Origin: Acridotheres tristis
Taxonomy: Eukaryota > Chordata > Aves > Passeriformes > Sturnidae
DNA length: 64,000 bases
Reading direction: 5' to 3'
Assembly: GCA_037013685.1 (NCBI GenBank)
Contig: CM072919.1
Span: 31,107,935-31,171,934, forward strand
The position numbers were made by a program, and so were the translations under genes. Each line of letters opens with the position of its first letter. Position 1 is the stretch's first letter. The notes beneath the pieces were generated by a model. The model was given only the letters and a program-made list of their open reading frames with translations. It was not told the origin of the DNA and did no database searches. Below, in pieces: positions 36,601-49,119 of this stretch.

Positions 36601-39600
36601 CTTCTATTTTTACAGGCGACCTGTGCACTGGTGCTGACTCTAACTGTGAATCCACTTTACCTTGCAGATTGCTTGCTTAACACTAAAAGTGCCAACAGAA
36701 TCACAGGCCATTATTTCAAGGGTCATTCTGTGCCAATGCCATTTCTGAATGCCCTTCCCTTCAAATGTTTGAGTCAAAGAACATCTGCCAGTCCTCTTAT
36801 CTTGTCCTTGTAAATCTCCTGTTCTAAGAGTTTCACAAAATGAAAGTGGTACTAAATTTAGGTAAATGGAATCACCAGTAAAGTTTTTGTTTTAAAAAAA
36901 GTATCACTAGAATGCTTCTTTTTTATAAAAAAGCTACATAACCTGATTTTTCACACATATTTGGTTTAAGAGCAGAGGTTCTTTTTAATCAGTAAAATAG
37001 TTTCTCGTAATTTTCTGTCTTCTTTTTTTCATATCAGACTATGTGCTTGCAGCAGACATTTTAAAAAACTTAAATGGTAAAATAGCTCCCTAATATCACC
37101 TCCCTAAGTTCAGATTAATGGTTATACGTATTAGCAGTTAATACTTTTTATACAGGATTCAAGTCAGCTACATATTTATGTATATTGGCGTGGGCACACA
37201 TTTATAAATTTAAATACCTCTGTGTGTTTATATAACACATATACATTAGACTCATGAAAGTTATCTAGAGTTTCAAATCCATATTATACCTGTATGCATT
37301 CATTATGTATCTATATATATGCATTTTTATATCATTAAATATATATTGTGTGTATTCTTCTAATGGATGTTACACATTTGATATAATCCAGGAGTTCTGA
37401 AGTTGGTTTTTCTTCAATTTTCCTATGATCAGAGGGACCGCAGAGTTTGTGGTTGAAACATTAAAAAGAAAATCCTTTTTATGTTACCTTTAATGATTTT
37501 TAAGAATTTTCCTAATATTGCTGTGAAATTTTCCATTTCAACATTAATTTCTATTCTGCTAAATTTGCTAACATAATTTAATTATTAGAACTTCTGGGAA
37601 GAACAGTACTGAAAACACCCCATTTAGATCCTTTTGATGAGGAAAAGTAAATCACATGGAAATAAAATTAGGTGTAAATTTTTTCAAATTCCCTGTTATA
37701 GAGAACACTTGCAAGAATTTATAAAATCTGTAACATCTTTTTTAAAGTCACATCCTCTCACTTGAAGACAAAATGGTATGGTTATACTTATTCTGTTAAT
37801 AAGCTCTGAAATAACTCTATGCAGAAGCTTTGTGGTAAAGACTAGACTTGGTAAGCCCAGGTAATTTTTGGGAACCACCACACCCTGGCCATATTTTCCC
37901 TTTCCATAGAAGAAGCAACTATGCACAGTCCTCTGTGCTTCAGACATCTTCCAGCTCTATCTGGGATGTGCTGGCTTTGGTATCCCAAAGGGTCATTTGA
38001 GAGCTGCAGGGCCCTCAGGAATGGAGTCAGAGACGTCAAATGCATCCCAGTTTAGAAGCTGAGCATCAATCAAGGAATTCAATGTCCTTTTACAGTGCAG
38101 CAGCTAAGATAATCCCAGGACTTTTATCTCTAAATTCTTCTTGTTATATTTAAAGGAATAAATCCCTCATATTGCAATAAATAAAATATATACTCTTTTT
38201 GTTTGAAATTAGGAAAAAAATAATTTAAATTTAATTATTTAAGCCTCAGTTTGCACTCCACCATAAATCCCAATTCCTAGTTTTCAGTACCTGTATACAA
38301 TTTGTGATACTCTCCACACCTAACGTGAGAGCATTTACATCCTTCCTCTGAAGTTTTCTGCTAAATACCTCAGACAAACTGAATTTCTCATGAATGATTT
38401 AACCAGATAGCAGCCTTTTCTAGAATTTCTGACATTTTCTGGTGTTCTCACCAGCTCACCCAACCTGACTCAAAAGTTACGGCTCTTTTCCAGTGGCTCT
38501 CAGATGAAGTTATATCCTCTTTAATGTCAGAGTAACAGGTTAAATAATAAGAATGCCTGCATTTGCACTTAATGTCTGTTTCCTTACATGTAAATATTGT
38601 GAGTAGAGCTTTAGCTACTTGTTTAATGTAACTAATATTTTAAGAAAATTGTTGTGTCTCCTGTGTTTGTACCTTCCACTGTTTCATTTAATGTTCAATT
38701 TCCTCCAATTTACCTTCATGAAAGTGCATAATTTTCTAAAATTAGAAACAGAATAGTTCTCTAACATGTTGATTTTGCTTCTTGTACTATGATGCTCATG
38801 AAAGTGCAAAAATGGGAGCGACTGAGAACTTTGAAGCTTAGGATTACCAGCATGACTGTAGAATAGTTTACCTGAGTCTGCTTAACTACAGCAGTACGTA
38901 TAGACCTTTCCAAACCCTTTCATTACCTACTTTTTCAAGTAGGTATTCTCTCTGCTTTTTAAGTCTGTGCCTATATCACTTGACTTCTTTATAACAGCTT
39001 ATTATAGTTTGTTCTATTAGAAAAAAGAAATAAAAGGGTTTCAGGTGGATCCATTTTTTTAAATGTGTTGCCATCAAGGGAGAAATGCAAACTTTTGTAT
39101 CTGAACTTGTCCTCTATACTTAGTTTATGGTTCATAGAAGCATTGTCAGGGTTTTATTATTGTAATGCCAAGCTAGATATTGAAAGTAATTTAAGACAAC
39201 TTCCTCCCTGAAAGTGCGTACTTGATTTCTTGACTGCAAAAGGAGCTTAGTATGACAGGACCAGGGTAAATCTGTCGAGATATTATTTGAGCAATATTTG
39301 CAAACATTACTCAGAGCCACTCTATCCAAATACTCATCATTTTGGATTATATTCAACAAGGTTTAAACTTGTTTTAACAGAATTCTAAAATTTAAGGGAA
39401 TGGATTACTTCCCTGAATACTTCAGATTAAAGTTCCTGCCTTGACATTAGGAGAAAGACAACCTCTTGAGACCTTCACAGAAAGACTTGGAAATGTATCT
39501 GCCTAGAACAGTGGATCATTGCACTGTCACCAGATTTCTTACTGCACGTTAACTGCACAGATAAAACACAAAATTGTTCACTGATATTTTTCTCTATAGA

Positions 39601-39698
39601 TTATGCTCTTGTATATTCATGCAGCCTTCCTATATCCAAGGACATAGATATATATTCATCTGAGGATGCACGTATATATACCTGCATTCCATATATAC
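33696..39698. other. Unique non-coding DNA
   Basis: No exon is recognised. Simple TA-rich patches lie at about 37180-37345. A candidate conserved element at 35780-36365 is listed separately. Confidence 0.5.
35780..36365. promoter_or_regulatory. Candidate conserved non-coding element rich in homeodomain-type cores
   Basis: A long stretch without simple repeats or repeat-family signatures. It has a high density of transcription-factor-like cores: 'tatgcaaattt' (octamer-like, about 35951), several TAATTA/TTAATT cores ('tataattaag', 'ctaattaagg', 'cataattaat', 'aattaattgcag') and 'tgcataat'. It ends at a perfect 8 bp inverted repeat (36341-36361). This pattern is common in vertebrate developmental enhancers but is not proof of function. 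Confidence 0.3.
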
Positions 39699-39717
39699 TA
39701 TATATATATATATATGT
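39699..39717. repeat. Short (TA)n tract
   Basis: A near-perfect TA dinucleotide run just before the CR1 that starts at about 39735. Confidence 0.8.
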
Positions 39718-39734
39718 TATATTGGATATATTTT

Positions 39735-40265
39735 GTATCAGCAATTGTGTGGCCAGCAGGACCAGGGCAGTGATAAGCCCCCATGGTGAGGCAGTACCCT
39801 GAATCCCATGTTCAGTTTTGGTCCCCTCACTAAAGAAAGAGATCTGTCCAGAGATGGGCAATGGTGGTGTGGAAGGGTCTGGAGCACAGGAGTGATGAGG
39901 AGCCGCTGAGGCAGCAGGGAGTGTTCAGAGCTGGAGAAAAGGAGGCTGAGGGCAGCCCATATTGCTCTCTACAACTTCCTGAAAGGACACTGTAGCAACA
40001 TGGGGGGAAATTTCTTCATCCAAGTAAGAAGCAACAGGACCAGAGGAAATGGCCTTACAATTTGCAAGGCCAAGTTTAGCTTGATATTAGGAAATATTTC
40101 TTCCACCAGAAAGATTTTCAGGCACTAGAACATGCTGACTGTCACTAGCAAAGTCACCACCCCTGGAGGGACTTAAAAGATGTATACTGGGGACACAGTT
40201 TAGTAGTGGACTTGGTAGAGCATACTTAATGGTTGAGCTCAGTGATACTAGAGGTCTTGGTTCTA
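39735..40265 (+). mobile_element. CR1 LINE 3' region
   Basis: Plus-strand CR1 order: 'cagttttggtcccctcacta', 'gaagggtctggagcacagga', 'tgaggagccgctgaggcagc', 'tggagaaaaggaggctgagg', 'attgctctctacaacttcct', 'agaggaaatggcctta', 'atattaggaaatatttcttc', 'ggacacagtttagtagtgga' and 'tagaggtcttggttctatg'. It covers the C-terminal end of ORF2 (the E-R-L-R-E-L-type region) and the whole 3' UTR. The reading frame is broken. It belongs to the same broad subfamily as 19055-19515 but is in the opposite orientation. Confidence 0.94.
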
Positions 40266-40837
40266 TGTTATTTATATATGTGTGAGAGAATATGTATTTA
40301 CATGTAGCATTAATCTCAGATGGATTCATTAAGACAGGCTGTAGAGGCAGTGTTCTGGGCAAACCATGCCTGTAGGACTGTGGTCAGTGAGGTGTTTCAG
40401 CAGACTACACTAGGAAGGTTTCTAGAAAATTTTTGGAAAATTGGAATATGTGCTAAAATATAACCATGCTGTCTGGATGTCCACAAATCCATTTCAAGGT
40501 TCACCAGCATTCAGCACACTGACAATCACCAACAAACCTGCCAGTCTTCCTGGTTATCATTCTAATAGATGATGGGGAGTGTTATAGAAGGCTAAACTAA
40601 ACATGTATGGAGTGGCAGTAAAGGACATAGATTTCACACCAGTTTGTTGAATCATTACTGCATACTATGGTTTATGCTGGCATATGTAAAGTGGATACAT
40701 GATAATATGAAGCATGTTTTCAATGATACCTTAAAGTAAGGATAAATGATTGAATACATGTGCCTTACATTCTACCAAGAAATTGATTATTAATAATGGT
40801 AATACAGCAAAAACTAAGAATGACGACTAATAAATAC

Positions 40838-40850
40838 TAGTAGTAGTAGC

Positions 40851-40896
<46 letters not shown>
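40838..40896. repeat. (TAG)n plus (AAT)n microsatellite
   Basis: Four TAG units (40838-40849) are directly followed by an uninterrupted AAT trinucleotide run (40851-40896). The purity suggests a length-polymorphic locus. Confidence 0.95.
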
Positions 40897-42269
40897 TAAA
40901 ACAACTCAAGTACTCTGTTCCTCAAAACAATGAATGTCATGAAAAAGAATTCAGCCTTCGAAAAGATCTTTCTAAAATCATTGAATAAATAATAATAAAA
41001 AAGCTCACATATACATTACCTTATTGCCTCTTTTCCCCCCTAGGTTCTGATTTAATGAAACAGACCATTTTTCTACACTACTAACTTTCTTATTCTTATA
41101 CCATTATGGAAGTAGGGACTTATATTCTTCAAAATATTGCTTTATTTACAGTTTCCAGACATATCTTTCCAGAAGAAGTCTGATGACAAAGACAGTCAAA
41201 ACAGGAAAAACAATAGGAAAGTTCATGACATATAAAATGAATTCCTTAAAAGAATTTTCTTTCAAAATGCGAAGGGTTGTAAGTAAATGTATGCAGCACT
41301 TATTACTGTTTATTATCTTGCATTTGGCTGAAATTCATCTCTTTTGACAACATTGGGTAAATCATGTTATATATTTCATAAAATATGAGTGTTGGAGCTT
41401 TTACTAAAGACACTGATAAGAGAGTCAACTTGTGTTATTCACTGCATCCCAGTTGTCATAAATACCCTCAAGAATGGGACTTTTGCAAGGTCCTGGGGTG
41501 GCAGTCTCAAAGAAAAGGTATTTGTAGAAAACATCTGCAAGAGCTGAGAAATAGATTTCCCTTCTGATCAAATTTACTGGGTGAAGGCTTCACTTTTTTT
41601 GGTTTTGTTTTATTTGAATATGTTCAGAGCACCTCAAATATACAACTTCATAGCTAATGTATTTTTTATTCTTGAAGACTCATTATTTTATAGTGAAGTA
41701 ACTGAACCATATAGTACATATTACTCTGCCTACTATTACTCAAAATATACGTGGCAAATGGGATTCAAAACAGTTCCAAACCGGCATCTGCTTTTGGCAG
41801 AGAACAAAAATGCATGTAGCTGTAGCTTCTTTATTAAAAGGTATTATGGTCCATTTATTTTTAAACTATCTTTCTAACACTGTTAACCAGCATATAATTT
41901 AATGTACTCCCAAGCATCTCGGTTTTACATCTCCTTCAAAACATTAATTTGATTTTACAAATTGATGTAAAAGACGCATTTGACTCCTGGAATGATTCAA
42001 ACCACTAACAATAAATTATATTATCCTTTAAGACAAGATCATAATTTTATTTTTATTTTTAATAAAAGTGTGCCATTTCTGGAAATTAGATAATATTGCT
42101 TATAGGGAAATAAAACTTGGAAAAGTTACAATTATTTATTTTGTTCATCTTTATCTGTGGCAGTGTTAAAAGACTTGCTACAGAAAATTGCGAATCTACT
42201 CAAGCATTTTTAATAGATTAAATAAAAAATTTGTTTAGTTGTTTGGGATGATTTAACTTCAATAAGTGG

Positions 42270-42760
42270 TCATTAGGCTAATGCACTTTCTTTCTGAAGA
42301 GTCACACCTCAAGTGTGACAGAACACCGTTTCCAGAGATGACAGAAAAATAAATTATCCAAGAGCATGCTTGATTTTAAAAATGATGCAAACATCATTCT
42401 TCTTATTCAAAAGCTGCGCTAATGAGAAGAAATATCTTACCATTTAACTAAGGCATGTTGTACTGTGGCACATTTGAAGATGCTCAATTAATTGCTAGAT
42501 TTAATTATCACCACTGACTTTATTTATAGGACAGTTGTCACTTTAACCCATAGGGGCCAAGCAGAAGAAATGTCAGAAGAGAACACTCAAATGCATATGA
42601 CTTGAATTTGACAGAGCTGATTGCTGAAAGCTTTAACTGACTCATATCCTTATCTCAGATATGTACCAGGAGAAGAAGAGGAACTTCCCTGGTGGGTTGT
42701 GTTACATTAATTTTCCCCCTTCAGGTCTCAAGGATCCACTTGCTAAAACCTAAAATCCTG
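42270..42760. promoter_or_regulatory. Candidate conserved non-coding element with T-box-like palindrome
   Basis: A stretch without repeats, G/C-richer than its surroundings and dense in factor-like cores. It contains TCACACCT and AAGTGTGA in inverted arrangement at 42302-42318, close to the T-box palindrome consensus (TCACACCTAGGTGTGA). It also has 'ctcaattaattgctag' and 'tttaattatcacc'. It could be an enhancer but this is inference only. Confidence 0.3.
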
Positions 42761-43397
42761 ATACAAAGCCTGTGGAAATAATGGCAGGACTCTTATTAAT
42801 TTTGATGGAGGCCCTAAGGATTTTCTTCCACCCCCTTATTTGCATTGTATATTGGCATAAGCCTCCTTCAACAAAACATCTAAATACACATTTAATTTAA
42901 GCACATGAGCGACACAATGGTTTATTATGCAACTGGTCTTGCTGATTGCAGTCAGAAAGGTGTAGTGAGGTGAAAAAGTCTGGCTACACACTACTTTGCC
43001 ATTTTCTTTCTCAAAAAAGACACTTATGGAGATTGTAACTTTCATCTTAGGAAATACAGCTGTATTTGTAGTTTCTTTTACAGTTCTCTGTAGGGAAAAG
43101 GTCTAGAAAACTTTATCTCATTATCAGAGCAATTAATTATAGTTGGGCTATTTCTAAAGGATTTATGTAATATTTATAGGCTTTCTTGAAAATGTGGAGT
43201 ATGGAGTTTTCAATTTATCCCACAAAGAGGCTCTACACTGATACATATCTAGATGTTCAGAATATATCTTACTACTAAACAGATATTGCAAGTCATTAGC
43301 ATGAACAGCAAATTACTTCAACTACCCACTTAATGTGGATCTCAATTTGCAAAATCACACAGATTGTATGATAAAAACATTTGCAAAAGAAAGAATT

Positions 43398-43437
43398 ACT
43401 ACAGAAGCTTGCATTGAACTACAGAAGCTTGTGAATT
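43398..43437. repeat. 20 bp tandem duplication
   Basis: 'actacagaagcttg' occurs at 43398-43411 and again at 43418-43431, a period of 20 bp. It looks like a recent local duplication. Confidence 0.9.
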
Positions 43438-46320
43438 CACCTCCTCTGCCTGCTGCCAGTTCCAGATATTAGGAGAAAAATATGACCAGGGCAATTATTT
43501 GATTAGTTATTACAAGAAGGACATTTCTTTTAAAAGGAATCCAGTATTAAACTGCAAGAGTTTTCATATGTCAAGAGTTTTAAATGTTCAAAATATTAAA
43601 TATCAAATTACATATAGTTCAAATGTTTTGCCATTTTATTATTCTTTCTTGACTTAGAAGAGTCACATTCAATTGAGTACCACTCTGATATGAGATGTAG
43701 AAAATGGGACATATTCATTAGTTGAAAAGGTTTGTTTTGTCTTTTTTTTTGCTGCAAAAGGCATCCTTCAACCCTCAGTTGCTCCCTGTTATTCAGAAAG
43801 CTGCCTTTTATGAAGAAATTTAAAAAAGCAAACTTATTCTGAGTTTTAGACACATCTAGGTTGTGTAACTGCAGTATTCCCATCCATGCAACCCTGCTAA
43901 ACCACAATATATGTATCTGCTTTTGAAAGTAAGACATTCAGATTTCAGCGGGCATAGAGATTGCCACTCAAACCAGTCCTGACCATTCTACAAGGGAGAC
44001 ATTTCTGACTGTTGGACACTGCTGAAATGCTGGTTCTGCGATGCTACCTCCTTCCCGTCATACCAGAACAAAGGTCTGGAGGAAAGTCTGGAAGCCTTAT
44101 TTAGTAAATCAGAGTGGTAGGGACATTTTTATTTCTATGTGGAAAAATTATATGTTATTTTTTATTACAGTTATATGTTCAAAATCTTCTTTTCCCCGTG
44201 TTTCCTTAACTTCTGTGACATATCCAGATGTCAGCAGCTTAGAGAGTTGGATGAGAACGCATATGGAGATATATTTATAAAAATTTCATTTTATGTCGTT
44301 TACATTGTTCATGCTTAACAGATGTTTGTTTACAGATTTGACTAAATACAAAAAGAACAAGAGTCATCTTTCTACTTATTTTTCATTTTAAATGTAGGAG
44401 GAGAAAGGGTAACCCTTTTTCTTTTCATCCACTTCACCTTAAAGAGTGAAAAAAACCCCATATTCTGGCCTGTTTTACTGAACTGGAAAAATAGATCTTT
44501 ACAGTGCTTACCTCTCTCTTTTTCCCAAGCCATCCAGCCTTGACCTTACCAGAGATTATATCCTTAGGCTACATCCAACCTCCCTAACATCCTGTAATCC
44601 TCATTGTTTCACTCATAAGCAGATCAGCATGGGAAGCTTCTTCATGTTAACTGTTAAGCAGCCAAATTCAAATGAAAAGCTAATCTATTCAAAGCAGTTG
44701 CTCCTCAAAACAGGTCACACCATTTACTGCTATACTGAAGTGGGAAGTGATTAATAAGTGACAATAACTTTTGCTTAGGAACATGGTTCTAATGCTATTC
44801 CATCTTTCTTGTGAGTTGCTCAGTGAAGCAAGTCATCTGCTATTCTTCAGTTTCTACATTTATTCTGCAGCCTGGTATTTAAGCGTACACTACATATATA
44901 TATAAAATCAGGTTTTGTTTTTATGAATGGGTAACCAGTGAGTTTTTAGATATATATTTAAATATAGAACAAAAATATTCCTCTTTAGTTGTAGGATATA
45001 TTTTTCCTAAATATTTTTTTAAAATATAGACATCATTCTTACACAAAAGCTTTTTTCTGGTTTCCTTTTTTTTTTTTTTTAATTCAAGGGTCATTTTTGG
45101 AACTTGTCACATCAGTTAAAAATGTATCAAATTTCAAAAAGGTGTTATCAAATATACGTACATGTTGATTTTTTTTTTCATTTAGCTTCATTTCATTTAT
45201 ACTTCTAGGTAAGCAAAACCTATATTCAAGCCTTGTCTTGCATTTTCTGTTTCCTCTGAAGAATGTTTCACAAAATTGAAAGGAAGTTTTTACATGTTAT
45301 TTTGGAACCTCAAGATAATTATTTCATTTTGTTTTCATTTAAAAAACCAGGAGAAATTCCTTTAACGTTGACACTGTAATCTGAATATGAACTTTACAAT
45401 AGCTGTAGAATTTTCTCAAACTCAGTTGACATTAAGGCAGAAATCAATGGCTAATTGATAGTAAAAATATATTAATTATGTATAAACATAGTAAACACAA
45501 TATATGAATAATTTACAAATATAAATAAATAAAAATTATAAACAAATAAGTAATAGAATGCAATCTGTTTCTGAAGATGATCATGAATACACTGATTTTC
45601 CAGAATGCATGAAGCTTAGACATCACTCAGTTAAATGGATGAAACTAGAAAAGAGAGAAAATACAGATTAAAGAGTCTTTTTGTTCTTTTAAAAACAGAA
45701 CACTCACAGCACAGTTAAATTAAAGAATCATGAGCCTCTGCACATGATTTGATGATTGGAGCAGCCTTGGGAGCTGCTGGGAGTGTTTTCACTTTTGTGG
45801 CCCATATCTCCTGTTAAATGGGCTCAGAATTTAGCCCTGAGGCAGTGATGTACCAGGTTAGACTTTAAACCCTGGTTTGCTCTTATCCGGGTAACCTCTT
45901 GCATGAATTCATTATTTTTGCAAAGGTACAGACACTGAAGCAAAGGTTCCCCTGCAAGGGCAAAAGCAGATTTATTACTAATGGAAATAGACTACTAATT
46001 CTATGTTCACACTCATAAAACTCTTGCAGTGCAGCAAGGAACAGAAATTATAGAAACATTTGGAAGGTCAGTAGCACAGGTATATTAGGTAAAGAACAAA
46101 GACTGTGGATTTCAAACAATGAACTGCGGAAGTGTAAAATGGGCATCTTGTCTCAATTAATGGACTATAACTTTCTATTTACTGTATTGCTGCATATGGA
46201 GAAAATGGTCCCCTGCTAAGCAGAGCGAAAATAATCCATTAGTGTGTATGAAAATATTGCTACTGGCAAATGATGCCTTTTCTTTAGTAATTAATTTAAG
46301 TTTACAAGACCTGGAGAGAA

Positions 46321-46434
46321 AGAAAAACAAACAAATACAAAAACAAAACCAAACACAAACAGACAACAAAAATATAAAAAACCAAGCCAACAAACAAAAA
46401 AAAACCCCTACACGCAAAAAAAAGAAAAATTATG
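46321..46434. repeat. A/C-rich low-complexity tract
   Basis: AAAC/ACAA-type imperfect simple repeat ending in poly-A. The Lys/Asn/Gln-rich open frame across it is a product of low complexity. Confidence 0.9.
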
Positions 46435-47109
46435 AACTTCACTGACCTGAAATGTCATTTGCTTGACTGCATTGAATGAGAGATGTGTAACTTTGGAATG
46501 ATCTGTTCTGAGACAGTGATGGACATAAATCTGACTACTGTATCTTAATCACCATAGACAACTTTTTGGAAAAAAATCCATGGAAGATCAAAGAGTAAAC
46601 TAATCAACTCCAAATGTTGTTCCACTTTGACAAAAATAGTACATACTGAAAACTCATTCAAGACCGATGGTCCAAAATCATGCAACAAATAATTTCCCAA
46701 GGATTTTACCCCAGTTAGAGTGATATCCGTGGTGTACTCACTGGGAAGGCACCCTGTTCAGCAGATTGAAATTAAGGTCCACTAAGATAGGACAAGCATG
46801 CTGGTTTTGGTACCTAACTAAGCCAGCCATCTCTTTTAAGGAGAATCCAGATTGTTACCTATACCATTATAACAACTTGTGTTGCTGCAGTGCAGGCATG
46901 CGCCATGTTTTCAGATATTCTATATTTCCATTTTGAGTTCATTCCCCCCCCATAAAATAAATAATGATAATTTTTCTTAGCAGATTTTGAATTAGATAGG
47001 GAAACATTTTTCCCTATAGACACTTTATTCAATTAACTTTTGGGTCTTGTTTCCTTCATCAATATGGAAAGACATAATTTCACGATCACAAACTGAAATA
47101 ATGTTACCT

Positions 47110-47137
47110 AACAAAACAAAACAAAACAAAACAAAAA
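47110..47137. repeat. (ACAAA)n microsatellite
   Basis: Five near-perfect pentanucleotide units. Confidence 0.92.
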
Positions 47138-47559
47138 CCAAAACTAGAGAGCAACAGATGTTTTAAAATACTAAACAGCAAAATGTTAATCCAAACACCA
47201 CTTTCCTTTCAACCAGCCTAAAGCTGGAATGCAGTTGTCAATTTTTAATGCAGTATTACTTAGTTACTATCCAAATCATATTAATACCTCTTGTGATGTA
47301 ATAAGGAATCTAAGCAAATGCTCAGACATTGAGGACTATATCTTGAACAGTGACTATTTATTAGAAATTAAAATGGAGATATCTTGAAATGTCCAGAAGT
47401 GCATGGTCCTATGTGACACTCACATGGCGCAAGAGTAGTATCTATAAGCAGACATGAAGAGTGAAGCTTCAGGCTCACCCACTTAAAAAACTACACCATA
47501 GGTGTAGGGAGGAATTTGGAAAATTGACCACATAAAGAATAAAAAGCAGATCATAACAG

Positions 47560-48040
47560 AAAAAAGCTGTTTATGTCAACATCTGCACTCCACAAGCAGC
47601 AGATTTGGTAGGTGCTTATGTGCAACAGGGCTGAAAAAGCAATCTGATCCTTAGTGGTAGGAGGAGTAACATAATAGGACATAGTAGTTATATTTCCCCT
47701 CAATATAACCGTGATAATAACTCACACAGGTATTACTCTAAGTTTATAAATTCTTCATCACCAAAGAGAATGGAAAACTAGTAGTTCAGAGAAGAACCCT
47801 AATCATGATTAAGAAATTAGAGGAATTAAAATATGAAAAAAAAAGTACCAAATATATATTTATAGCTTGGCTAAAGAAAACAGAAAGGTTGATAAAAACT
47901 GTGAATATTTGAAGGGAATAGTCACTAAAAGTAGAGACCATACAGAAGGCAATGAATAGGACAAATTTAATGAAAAGCAGAAGGGTTTAGCATAGATAAT
48001 CAGGAGAAAACCTGTGGACAGTGACAGTTTCTGAGACCAG
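47560..48040 (+). mobile_element. Ancient CR1 LINE fragment
   Basis: It is highly diverged but keeps the CR1 order on the plus strand: 'gaggagtaacataata', 'catagtagttatatttcccc', 'gagaagaaccctaatcatg' into 'attaagaaattagaggaa', 'atttatagcttggctaaaga', 'tttgaagggaatagtcac', 'gggtttagcatagata' and 'ctgtggacagtgacag'. This corresponds to the C-terminal part of ORF2. The 3' UTR and tail are missing. The divergence indicates an old insertion, older than the copies at 6.6, 39.7 and 55 kb. Confidence 0.75.
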
Positions 48041-48168
48041 AAAAATGTTTCAATTTTTTTATGCTTTGTTGTATACCTTAGCTATATCCCTTTCACTAAT
48101 GCCAACCATTGTCAGAGAAGAAGATAACTCATAGGTGTAAAGAAAAAATACAACTAAAAGCATTACAA

Positions 48169-48561
48169 ATGTTACATGACATATCATTTAAAAACTTCTT
48201 CTCCTGGCAGAAAAATGGTGTAATTTCTTTTAAAAGTGTGGACTGTCTCCCACTTACATCTACCTATGACGAACCTGCAAATATGTTGCCAGTTGCTACA
48301 TGCAAATATATGTTTTTGAAAGTTCTTCTGGAAATAGTGCAGTATGACAGATATGTAACAGGATTGATTTTGTGTAACTCAGCTACTGACACCATGACAC
48401 TGTCAATGATCATGCAGTCAGGGAAGATTTATCAAACATCTCCCAGACTTTTGGGAAGGAAAAAGTCTTCTAAGTATAAGCAGATACCTCATCTTTTTCA
48501 CTTTTTTGATGTGAAAGGGTTGAAAACTATTGTGGATGTGTTGAGATTATTATGGGTCTAG
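48169..48561 (+). other. Unassigned open reading frame, 130 codons
   Basis: An open frame from an ATG at 48169 to a stop at 48561. It can be extended upstream in frame to 48109 only by a non-ATG start, which is unlikely in a vertebrate. The protein has no signal peptide, membrane segment or domain that I recognise. It is Lys/Leu/Ser-rich and has a cluster of basic residues near residue 100. It begins about 130 bp after the ancient CR1 and ends at the edge of a probable LTR. In AT-rich DNA of this length, about one open frame of this size is expected by chance on a rough stop-frequency estimate. I therefore consider it most likely meaningless, or possibly the remnant of an unrecognised retroelement. 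Confidence 0.3.
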
Positions 48562-48657
48562 ATCTTCAAAAGGGGCAAGAGCAGTTAGTTGCTGATAGTA
48601 AAGGCATGTCAGTCTCAAAAGATAGAGTCCTAAATGTTATAGCCTGTGCTAAACGCT

Positions 48658-48772
48658 ATTGGCATAGAGTCCCGATTAGAAGCAGAAGCAGCTCTCTGGT
48701 GCAAAGTCCTGGTCAAAGGCAGGAGCAACAATTCTTTGGTACAGAGTCCTGAGCCAAGGCAGAAGTTGAAGT
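48658..48772. repeat. Three diverged tandem units of 37-40 bp
   Basis: Units share '(t)tggtacagagtcctg' and a following 'caaaggcag-agcag' part. The ggc/ggt anchors fall at 48661, 48698 and 48738. A possible fourth, weaker unit precedes them at about 48620. Confidence 0.8.
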
Positions 48773-49119
48773 CACAGCTCTATCTTCTTCCAGGTGATGC
48801 CGGCAGTGAGGAGAGAGGAAGAGAGAGAGAATCTCTCCCCAGTGCGTGGATTCTTATTTACAAATTACCCAATGAGCTAAAAACATGAATCTGAAGAATT
48901 TTTTTTCTAAACCTATTAGAATTCTAGTTTTATAATACAAAATTTTATGCACAACTTGCGCATATAGCCTATCTGTTCTATCTGAAGAATTTAAGCAATA
49001 TTCTTAGTATATTTTTATTATGCCTAGAACTATGTTTTTGAGCTCTCAGTGAATTCTCTTTAGTGAATTTTACACTAAATTCTAAGGCTTCTGCTTTTTA
49101 AGGCACTTAAAATATCTTT

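Larger units (their letters stand above)
40266..47559. other. Unique AT-rich non-coding DNA
   Basis: No exon or interspersed repeat is recognised over about 7 kb apart from the simple repeats and candidate regulatory stretches listed separately. An open frame of 109 codons at 43608-43937 (minus) has no recognisable domain. Confidence 0.5.

Noticed and set aside
39601..39861. 86-codon minus-strand open frame
   Set aside because: It runs through a TA repeat and antisense CR1 sequence.
43608..43937. 109-codon minus-strand open frame
   Set aside because: No recognisable domain; plausible by chance.
46242..46445. Lys/Asn/Gln-rich open frame
   Set aside because: It is translation of an A/C-rich low-complexity tract.
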